This document shows positions 16,604-22,553 of a stretch of DNA of 36,439 bases, in pieces. The position numbers and the translations under genes are program-made. How positions within the stretch are numbered: position 1 is the first letter of the stretch; each line of letters starts with the position of its first letter. The DNA lies in assembly GCA_938009735.1 (NCBI GenBank), contig CALLIG010000156.1, forward strand, positions 1 to 36,439, in the 5' to 3' direction. A model generated the notes under the pieces. That model was not told the DNA's origin. It was given only the letters and a program-made list of their open reading frames with translations, and did no database searches. Source of the DNA: an uncultured Flavobacteriaceae bacterium. GTDB taxonomy: Bacteria; Bacteroidota; Bacteroidia; Flavobacteriales; Flavobacteriaceae.

Positions 16604-17380
16604 TTAAACGGTGATTACTAAATTATCGTACGCTAGATGTACGTTTTTAGGCAATTGCTTTTCTACTTCGTCATGAAAACCTAACATATGACTAATATGA
16701 GTAAAATAGGCTGTTTCAGGGTTTACTTTTTCAACAAAAGCTAATGCCTCTTCTAAATTAAAATGTGAATGATGCGGTTCTTCTCTTAATGCATTCACCA
16801 CGATAACTTTAGAACCTCTAACTTTCTCAATCTCTTCTTCACTAATCCGTTTTACATCCGTTAAATAAGTGAAGTTTTTTATTCTAAAGCCAAATACTTG
16901 CAAACGATTATGATCAGCTTCAATGGGAATCACTTCGGTTTCTCCTAACATAAATGAACGATTGTTTTCAATACTATTCACCGCTACTGCTGGCGCACCA
17001 GGGTATCTGTTCTCATCTGCAAAAATATAATCGAACCTTTGTTTTAATGAATCAATTACTCTGTCATGCGCAAAAATTGAAATATCACCTTGTCTAAAGA
17101 AATATGGGCGTATATCATCAATACCAGCCGTATGATCAGCATGTTCATGCGTAAAAAGTATACCGTCTAATTTCGGAATTGGATTGCTAAGCATTTGTTG
17201 TCTGAAATCAGGACCGCAATCAATAACATAGTTATTATCATCCCAAGAAATCAAAACAGATACTCGAAGTCTTTTATCTTTTGGGTTTTCACTCAAACAA
17301 ACCGGATGTGTACTGCCAATAATCGGCACCCCTTGCGATGTTCCTGTTCCTAAAAAAGTGACCTTCAACCTACCTTTCAT
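16604..17380 (-). CDS. MBL-fold metallo-hydrolase (PhnP-like)
   Basis: A 258-aa metallo-beta-lactamase-fold enzyme. ATG 17380 (MKGRLKVTFLGTGTSQGVP) is preferred to the track's TTG three codons earlier. The opening TFLGTGTSQGVPIIGSTHPVC, the metal motif FTHEHADHTAGIDDIRP, the later DHN (EADHNRLQVFGFRI), YLTDVK, and YFTHISHMLG are the landmarks of the PhnP/lipoate-associated branch, which cleaves cyclic phosphodiesters in PhnP itself. There is no phosphonate operon here, so the substrate is open. A -7 box lies only 6 nt upstream of the start codon. Confidence 0.9.
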   Translation of the reverse strand: MKGRLKVTFLGTGTSQGVPIIGSTHPVCLSENPKDKRLRVSVLISWDDNNYVIDCGPDFRQQMLSNPIPKLDGILFTHEHADHTAGIDDIRPYFFRQGDISIFAHDRVIDSLKQRFDYIFADENRYPGAPAVAVNSIENNRSFMLGETEVIPIEADHNRLQVFGFRIKNFTYLTDVKRISEEEIEKVRGSKVIVVNALREEPHHSHFNLEEALAFVEKVNPETAYFTHISHMLGFHDEVEKQLPKNVHLAYDNLVITV

Positions 17381-17386
17381 TAATTT

Positions 17387-17394
17387 CAAAATTA
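17387..17394 (-). promoter_or_regulatory. Candidate -7 box for the MBL hydrolase gene
   Basis: On the minus strand TAATTTTG fits TAnnTTTG and ends 6 nt before the ATG, suggesting a very short or absent leader. No -33 TTG is visible. Confidence 0.5.
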
Positions 17395-17554
17395 TACTTT
17401 ATTTATTGAAATCATTCGAATAAATTTAAATGAATGTATTCCGGTTGTATTTAATAGTAAATCGCAGTAATAGCAGTAATTATCAATTAAATTTCATGTA
17501 AAAAATAATTTATAAATATTTGATTCGTTTATGATTTAGGTAGGATGAACTTCT

Positions 17555-17562
17555 TACTTTTG
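17555..17562 (+). promoter_or_regulatory. Candidate -7 box for the 486-aa unknown gene
   Basis: TACTTTTG fits TAnnTTTG and ends 20 nt before ATG 17583. A TTTG sits farther upstream than the usual spacing. Confidence 0.5.
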
Positions 17563-17582
17563 TTATACATAAAACATATAAA

Positions 17583-19043
17583 ATGGCTTCTGTTTTAAAA
17601 AGGGATAAAGCATTTGAAAACATACCTTCAATCAAGGCGAAAACCCTTCGGATTAATTTAAATCCCGATATATACGGCACATTTGCTGAGATCGGCGCTG
17701 GTCAAGAAACAGCCCGTCATTTTTTCAGGTCTGGAGGAGCTTCAGGCACCATTGCTAAAGCGATGAGCGCCTATGACAAGCAATTTAGTGATGCTATTTA
17801 TGGTATTGAAAAAGATGGTCGTTATGTAACTCAACCTCGTTTAAAAACGATGTTGAATCATGAGATGAATCTTATGGAAGAGCGTATTAGTAGAGAAAGT
17901 CATCCTGATCGATTATTTTTCTCTTATGCTAATACTGTTGCAACTATCGATTTTTCAAAGAGATATAAAGGTCACGGTTGGATAGGAATTCGTTTTCAAC
18001 TTGATCCGGATCAAAAAGAACTTGATGAAATTATTATTCACGTACGTTTCAAACAAAATGAAGCAAGACTTCAGCAAGAAACATTAGGCATATTAGGGGT
18101 TAACCTTATATATGGTGCTTTTTACAAGTATCACAAGCCCAAGAAAATGTTGAAATATCTATATGATCATATAGATAAAGACACCATTGAAATTGACATG
18201 ATTAATTTTACTGGTCCAAATTTCAAAGATGTAGATAATAGATTAATGAGTCTTCAGCTTATCAAAAATGATATGACTGATGCGGTAATGTTCGGTCCTG
18301 ATGGGAACAACCTTTTGCCTGCTGCTGTTCTTTACAAAAAGAATATTTTGGCATTAAGGGGAAGCTTTAGACCTGTTACCAAAGTGAATCTTGATATGTT
18401 TGAAAAATCTTATGACATATTTGTACGAGATTCAACGGTTGATGTTGAAAAGACTATAGTAATTTTTGAAATCACCCTATCAAATTTGAAGGCATCAGGA
18501 GAGATTGATGAACAAGATTTCATGGACCGCGCTGAACTACTATGTTCTATGGGGCAACATGTAATGATCTCTAAGTTTCAAGAATACTATAAACTAGTAG
18601 AATATTTTAATAATTACACGAAACAGCGCATTGGTCTGACCATGGGTGTGAACAATTTAGTAGATGTTTTCGACGAAAAATACTATAGACATTTAAGTGG
18701 TGGAATTTTGGAAGCCTTCGGAAAGTTATTTTTCAAAGATCTTCAGGTCTACCTCTACCCTATGAAAGATGCTGAAACTGGTCAAATAATGACTAGTAAC
18801 AATGTTAAGGTTCATCCTAGAATGAAAGAATTATATAAATTCTTCAAATACAATGGAAAGGTGATGGACATTATAGATTACGATCCGGAGATTATGGATA
18901 TTTTCTCAAGAGATGTACTCAAAAAAATCATTAGCGGTGAAGATGGTTGGGAAAAACAACTACCAGAAGGTATTGCTGAAATAATTAAAAGTAAAGAACT
19001 TTTTACTCGAAAATTACTGGAGGCTGAAAAACAGAAATCGTAA
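17583..19043 (+). CDS. Large conserved cytoplasmic protein, function unknown
   Basis: A 486-aa soluble protein. I recognise it as a family highly conserved in Bacteroidota and found in other phyla; database names such as TonB-dependent receptor or nicotinate-nucleotide adenylyltransferase attached to it look wrong. There is no signal peptide, plug or barrel. Strongly patterned segments are IYGTFAEIGAGQETARHFFR, GASGTIAKAMSAYDK, FSYANTVATIDF, GHGWIGIRFQ, QQETLGILGVNLIYGAF, MSLQLIKNDMTDAVMFGPDG and FEITLSNLKASGEIDEQDFMDRAELLCSMGQHVMIS. The many invariant-looking Gly and acidic residues suggest an enzyme. It is monocistronic, with its own promoter and terminator. Confidence 0.85.
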   Translation: MASVLKRDKAFENIPSIKAKTLRINLNPDIYGTFAEIGAGQETARHFFRSGGASGTIAKAMSAYDKQFSDAIYGIEKDGRYVTQPRLKTMLNHEMNLMEERISRESHPDRLFFSYANTVATIDFSKRYKGHGWIGIRFQLDPDQKELDEIIIHVRFKQNEARLQQETLGILGVNLIYGAFYKYHKPKKMLKYLYDHIDKDTIEIDMINFTGPNFKDVDNRLMSLQLIKNDMTDAVMFGPDGNNLLPAAVLYKKNILALRGSFRPVTKVNLDMFEKSYDIFVRDSTVDVEKTIVIFEITLSNLKASGEIDEQDFMDRAELLCSMGQHVMISKFQEYYKLVEYFNNYTKQRIGLTMGVNNLVDVFDEKYYRHLSGGILEAFGKLFFKDLQVYLYPMKDAETGQIMTSNNVKVHPRMKELYKFFKYNGKVMDIIDYDPEIMDIFSRDVLKKIISGEDGWEKQLPEGIAEIIKSKELFTRKLLEAEKQKS

Positions 19044-19063
19044 TTACGCAAAACATTAATACT

Positions 19064-19098
19064 AAAAAATCCCCTTTTATAACCAAAAGGGGATTTTT
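19064..19098. terminator. Bidirectional hairpin terminator
   Basis: The inverted repeat AAAATCCCCTTTT / AAAAGGGGATTTT has a 6-nt loop and A and T runs on both sides. It can end both the 486-aa gene (+) and bcp (-). Confidence 0.88.
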
Positions 19099-19116
19099 AT
19101 ATTTAAACACAACTAT

Positions 19117-19572
19117 TTAATCTTCAAGTAATTGCGCGGCGTGATCTTTAGTTTTTACTTTATCTATCACTTTTGAAACTATCCCGTTTTTGTCGACTAT
19201 AAAGGTCTTTCTGTGAATTCCGTCATACACTTTACCCATAAACTTTTTCTCCCCCCAAACTCCAAAAGTATTGATCACAGTATGATCTTCATCAGCTAAT
19301 AATGGAAAAGGAAACTCATATTTATTTCTAAAATTTGTTTGTCTTTTTTCAGAATCAGCACTAACACCTAACAACTCATAACCTTGTGCTTGTAATTCAG
19401 CATAATTATCTCTTAAATTACAGGCCTCTACCGTGCAACCAGGTGTACTAGCTTTAGGGTAGAAAAAAACGATTAATTTTTTACCTTTATAATCAGATAA
19501 ATGTATAGTATTGCCATCTTGATCTTTGGCTGAAAATTCAGGAACAGTATCTCCAATTTTTAATGTTTTCAT
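19117..19572 (-). CDS. bcp: Thioredoxin-dependent peroxiredoxin Bcp
   Basis: A 151-aa atypical peroxiredoxin of the Bcp/PrxQ group, reducing hydroperoxides with thioredoxin. ATG 19572 (MKTLKIGDTVPEFSAKDQDG) is preferred over the TTG two codons earlier. The peroxidatic and resolving cysteines may be the pair in PKASTPGCTVEACNLRDNY, spaced Cys-x4-Cys as in PrxQ. Also present are LLGVSADSEKRQTNFRNKY, FPLLADEDHTVINTFGVWGEKKFMG and the end HRKTFIVDKNG. It diverges from nth across a gap of about 55 nt, pairing peroxide defence with base-excision repair. Confidence 0.95.
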   Translation of the reverse strand: MKTLKIGDTVPEFSAKDQDGNTIHLSDYKGKKLIVFFYPKASTPGCTVEACNLRDNYAELQAQGYELLGVSADSEKRQTNFRNKYEFPFPLLADEDHTVINTFGVWGEKKFMGKVYDGIHRKTFIVDKNGIVSKVIDKVKTKDHAAQLLED

Positions 19573-19627
19573 AGTCAATTTTGATATAAATTATGTTCAA
19601 TTATTTTTATATAAAATTAAACTAAAA

Positions 19628-20290
19628 ATGACGAAAAGCGAAAAGGTAGATTTCACCATCAAAACGCTTCAGGAATTGTACCCAACCATTCCCGTGCCAT
19701 TAGATCACAAAGACCCTTACACCCTGCTAATTGCGGTATTAATGTCTGCTCAAAGTACCGATGTTCGGGTAAATAAAATCACACCTTTACTGTTTGCAAA
19801 AGCTGATAATCCGTATGATATGATCAAGCTATCGGTTGAAGAGATTCGAGAAATCATAAAGCCAGTTGGTTTATCACCAATGAAAGCTAAAGGTATTTTC
19901 GGATTATCGAAAATGTTGGTAGAAATGTATGATGGTATTGTTCCACAAGAACTAGAATTGCTAGAAGAATTTCCGGCGGTTGGTCACAAAACGGCAAGTG
20001 TTGTAGTTTCACAGGCATTCGGAATTCCAGCATTTCCGGTTGACACACATATTCACAGATTAATGTATCGTTGGGGTTTTACAAATGGAAAGAATGTGGT
20101 ACAAACTGAAAAAGACGCTAAACGCCTGTTTCCTAAAGAATTATGGAATGATTTACACCTGCAAATTATTTGGTATGGACGTGAATATTCACCAGCAAGA
20201 GGTTGGAATATGGAAAAAGATACGATCACCAAGACCATTGGAAGGAAAAAAGTAATTGAAGATTATTATAAAACTAAAAAGACCCGCTAA
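19628..20290 (+). CDS. nth: Endonuclease III homologue without Fe-S cluster
   Basis: A 220-aa HhH-GPD DNA glycosylase/AP lyase for oxidised pyrimidines. ATG 19628 (MTKSEKVDFTIKTLQELYP) is used; the track's longer start runs back into bcp. The helix-hairpin-helix LLEEFPAVGHKTASVVV holds the catalytic Lys, and FPVDTHIHRLMYRWGF the catalytic Asp. LLIAVLMSAQSTDVRVNKITP is the typical early motif. E. coli Nth ends in a four-cysteine 4Fe-4S loop. Here that region reads YGREYSPARGWNMEKDTITKTIGRKK, and the whole protein has no cysteine. The fold probably stands without the cluster, as in some other lineages. A hairpin overlaps the stop codon. Confidence 0.93.
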   Translation: MTKSEKVDFTIKTLQELYPTIPVPLDHKDPYTLLIAVLMSAQSTDVRVNKITPLLFAKADNPYDMIKLSVEEIREIIKPVGLSPMKAKGIFGLSKMLVEMYDGIVPQELELLEEFPAVGHKTASVVVSQAFGIPAFPVDTHIHRLMYRWGFTNGKNVVQTEKDAKRLFPKELWNDLHLQIIWYGREYSPARGWNMEKDTITKTIGRKKVIEDYYKTKKTR

Positions 20291-20306
20291 TTGCGGGTCT
20301 TTTTTA
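20277..20306. terminator. Bidirectional terminator between nth and sigma module 1
   Basis: AAAAGACCCGC / GCGGGTCTTTT with a 5-nt loop; the nth stop codon lies in the loop and the stop of the 47-aa ORF on the other strand overlaps the T run. It serves both directions. Confidence 0.9.
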
Positions 20307-20447
20307 GTTTAAAATGTTTTCAAACTTGAAGTCTTTATATTCAATCACATGGAGTGATTTCGAAAAGTTCAGTAAAAACCGAACTGTTTCTTTACTAGAC
20401 CTAACAAGTGTACATTCTTTTTCGTGTTCAGAGTAAATTTTTTCCAT
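20304..20447 (-). CDS. 47-aa ORF of sigma module 1
   Basis: An unannotated minus-strand ORF: MEKIYSEHEKECTLVRSS, KETVRFLLNFSKSLHV, IEYKDFKFENILN. It starts 73 nt after the sigma factor stop and ends at the module terminator, so it is likely the second cistron. A paralogue of exactly the same length sits in the same place behind the second sigma gene (21517-21660). They share MEKIY, ETVxFLLNxSKSL and FE...N, 21 of 47 residues without gaps, while many shared codons differ at silent positions. That supports a translated, selected protein. It is probably a small helix plus tail, soluble; function unknown. Confidence 0.82.
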   Translation of the reverse strand: MEKIYSEHEKECTLVRSSKETVRFLLNFSKSLHVIEYKDFKFENILN

Positions 20448-20520
20448 ATTGGTATAGTCTTGTTATGATAGAATAACGCAACTAAAATGGAAATATTGTT
20501 TTTACTGTCTGAACGGAATG

Positions 20521-21102
20521 TTAATTAGTCAGTACTATATTATTCTTATCTATTATTTTTCGCAGGTTAATTAAGGCATATCTCATTCTACCAAGTGCGG
20601 TATTGATACTGACACCAGTATTTTCAGAGATTTCTTTAAAACTCATGTCTTTATAAATACGCATTAAAAGCACTTCTTTCTGATCATCTGGTAATTCTTC
20701 AATTAAATCTCTTAAATCAGAATCAATTTGATCTTTAATGATTTGTTTTTCGGCATTTAACTTATCGTCACCAATTACTGAGAAGATATTGAAGTCATCA
20801 TTACCTTCAAACTTGGGCATTCTTTTGTTTTTTCTAAAATGATCAATGATCAAGTTATGTGCAATTCTCATTACCCATGGCAAAAATTTACCCTCTTCAC
20901 TATAAGATCCTTTCTTTAAGGTCTTGATTACTTTAATAAAGGTATCTTGAAAGATATCTTCAGTAATATCTCTATCCAATACTTTTGAATAGATAAAACT
21001 TGTAATACGCTGGTTATGTCTGTTGATTAAAACTTCTAACGATTTTTCATCTCCACTAATGTAATCTCTTACTAGTACTGAGTCTTCAATCTGATTTTCC
21101 AT
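20521..21102 (-). CDS. ECF sigma factor, module 1
   Basis: A 193-aa sigma-70 family factor of the extracytoplasmic-function type. Region 2 has INRHNQRITSFIYSKVLDRDITEDIFQDTFIKVIKTLK and WVMRIAHNLIIDHFRKNKRMP; region 4 has LIEELPDDQKEVLLMRIYKDMSFKEISENTGVSINTALGRMRYALINLRKI, ending NNIVLTN. The track's ORF reaches to 21162, but ATG 21102 (MENQIEDSVLVRDYISG) lines up with the start of the second sigma gene and gives exactly the same length; a 20-aa extension is possible. It is about 80% identical to the second factor, with near-identical region 4, so they may recognise similar promoters. No anti-sigma gene is adjacent apart from the 47-aa ORF. Confidence 0.93.
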   Translation of the reverse strand: MENQIEDSVLVRDYISGDEKSLEVLINRHNQRITSFIYSKVLDRDITEDIFQDTFIKVIKTLKKGSYSEEGKFLPWVMRIAHNLIIDHFRKNKRMPKFEGNDDFNIFSVIGDDKLNAEKQIIKDQIDSDLRDLIEELPDDQKEVLLMRIYKDMSFKEISENTGVSINTALGRMRYALINLRKIIDKNNIVLTN

Positions 21103-21516
21103 GCGAGTAGGTTTTTTAGTTAAAGTTTGGGACTCTCTGTTTGAAAGTTTTTTTTGAGCCATTTGGTTACTTTTTGAGTTTAATTTTAAATCTTAGCATT
21201 ATTGCGTCGATTTTCAATTATGACCTAAAACTATATATATCGGGGCGATCGAAAAAAAACTTGTTGTCAAACTAGCAGTTTATGATGTGAAAACGCACTT
21301 TTCTATTTTTAAACAAAATAAAGTGCACAAGATGGCGTTATCATCTCTTCGTTTTCAAGAAGTCGTTCGTCGATGTTTTTAGGCATTTTATCGACATGTA
21401 CATGACTACATTGAATATTCAAACAACACCTACAAGCTAAATCTTACATAATGTGAAGCACAAAAAAGCCCCGACAATTAAAATTGTCGGGGCTTTTACT
21501 ATATGTATTGAAATAC
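21103..21516 (-). other. 414-nt gap between the two sigma modules
   Basis: Contains the possible N-terminal extension of sigma 1 (up to 21162), its presumed promoter region and the terminator of module 2. I found no convincing TAnnTTTG box on the minus strand and no ORF worth calling. A GC-rich palindromic spot (ATCGGGGCGAT near 21239) is visible. Confidence 0.6.
21464..21497. terminator. Strong hairpin terminator of sigma module 2
   Basis: A perfect 16-bp inverted repeat, AAAAGCCCCGACAATT / AATTGTCGGGGCTTTT, with a 2-nt centre and A/T runs outside. It lies 20 nt after the stop of the second 47-aa ORF on the minus strand. Confidence 0.92.
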
Positions 21517-21660
21517 TTAGTTCATGTTAGATTCAAATGTCATACCCTTTACTTTGGTTATTTTAAGGGATTTTGAATAATTCAATAAAAACGATACCGT
21601 TTCTGGTTTAGCTTTTACGATTTTAGAATTTTCCTGTTTCTTATTGTAAATTTTTTCCAT
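21517..21660 (-). CDS. 47-aa ORF of sigma module 2
   Basis: Minus-strand ORF MEKIYNKKQENSKIVKA, KPETVSFLLNYSKSLKI, TKVKGMTFESNMN, not in the ORF track. It begins 74 nt after the second sigma stop and is followed by a strong hairpin. Length and position copy the ORF at 20304-20447. The conserved centre ETVSFLLNYSKSL could form one amphipathic helix; the N-terminal third is basic and variable. No membrane segment or signal peptide. Its function is unknown; a partner or modulator of the sigma factor is the obvious guess from co-duplication. Confidence 0.82.
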   Translation of the reverse strand: MEKIYNKKQENSKIVKAKPETVSFLLNYSKSLKITKVKGMTFESNMN

Positions 21661-21734
21661 ATCTAGTTTAGTATTGTTTGATATGATAACGCTACCAAAA
21701 CTAAATATAATGAAATGACTCGTTCTACAACCTA

Positions 21735-22316
21735 TTAATTCGTTAAAACAATATTATTCTCATTTATGATCTTTCTAAGGTTGATTAATGCGTAGCGCAT
21801 TCTACCTAAAGCTGTATTAATACTTACACCAGTATTTTCCGAAATTTCCTTAAAACTCATGTCCTTATATATACGCATCATTAATACTTCTCTTTGATCC
21901 ACAGGTAACTCCTCTATTAAAGCAGTTAGATCACAATCTATTTGATCTTTGATTAGTTGACTTTCAATGTTTAATTTTTCATCGCCCATTACAGAGAAGA
22001 TATTAAAACTATCTCCACCAGTATACATTGGCATTCTTCTATTCTTTCTAAAATGATCAATAATAAGATTATGCGCAATGCGCATTACCCAAGGTAAAAA
22101 TTTACCTTCTTCATTATAAGTACCTCTTTTCAGCGTTCGTATAACTTTAATAAAAGTGTCTTGAAAAATATCTTCAGTAATACCTCGGTCATTGACCTTT
22201 GAATAAATAAAACTACTGATGCGTTGATTGTGCCTGTTGATGAGTGCTTCTAGTGCTCTTTCATCTCCGGCAATGTATCTCTGAATTAAAATGGGGTCGT
22301 CAATCTTTACTTCCAT
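21735..22316 (-). CDS. ECF sigma factor, module 2
   Basis: A 193-aa sigma-70 family factor, starting MEVKIDDPILIQRYIAGDERA. Region 2 (ALEALINRHNQRISSFIYSKV, EDIFQDTFIKVIRTLKRG, LPWVMRIAHNLIIDHFRKNRR) and region 4 (LIEELPVDQREVLMMRIYKDMSFKEISENTGV, SINTALGRMRYALINLRKII) are complete. Differences from the first factor concentrate at the N-terminus and in the linker around residues 95-125, the part that usually differs between paralogues with different partners. No transmembrane anti-sigma gene is next to it; the divergent neighbour is uvrA. A TATATTTG box lies 120 nt upstream. Confidence 0.94.
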   Translation of the reverse strand: MEVKIDDPILIQRYIAGDERALEALINRHNQRISSFIYSKVNDRGITEDIFQDTFIKVIRTLKRGTYNEEGKFLPWVMRIAHNLIIDHFRKNRRMPMYTGGDSFNIFSVMGDEKLNIESQLIKDQIDCDLTALIEELPVDQREVLMMRIYKDMSFKEISENTGVSINTALGRMRYALINLRKIINENNIVLTN

Positions 22317-22436
22317 AACTATTACTTTTTTTGGTTAAACTTAGGGGCCTCTTCAATACGAAAAGGTCTTGTGGGTCATTCTTCCAATTGTAAAAAGTAA
22401 TGTTGCGTTATAGGCTTTTTGACGTTTAAGTGAGTT

Positions 22437-22444
22437 CAAATATA
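22437..22444 (-). promoter_or_regulatory. Candidate -7 box for sigma module 2
   Basis: TATATTTG on the minus strand fits TAnnTTTG and implies a leader of about 115 nt. That leader contains an eight-codon ATG reading frame (MTHKTFSY). No -33 element is clear. Confidence 0.42.
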
Positions 22445-22537
22445 GATAAAATAATATAATTCTAAAAAAATTCTATTGTTACACACACATTTAATGTCGC
22501 AAACTATACAATTCTAGCGAATGAAAAGTTGATATTG

Positions 22538-22545
22538 TATCTTTG
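22538..22545 (+). promoter_or_regulatory. Candidate -7 box for uvrA
   Basis: TATCTTTG fits TAnnTTTG and ends 8 nt before ATG 22554, so the leader would be only a few bases. No LexA-type palindrome is evident. Confidence 0.5.
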
Positions 22546-22553
22546 ACATCCTT

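Noticed and set aside
20470-20482. ATAACGCAAC shared with the leader of sigma module 2 (about 22400)
   Set aside because: The two copies are in opposite orientation relative to the genes, and a single 10-mer match in AT-rich DNA is weak evidence for an operator.
21103-21162. N-terminal 20-aa extension of the first sigma factor
   Set aside because: The shorter start gives the same 193-aa length as the paralogue; the extension is low-complexity. Kept only as an alternative.
22339-22365. Eight-codon upstream ORF (MTHKTFSY) in the sigma 2 leader
   Set aside because: Too short to judge by itself and no counterpart upstream of sigma 1.
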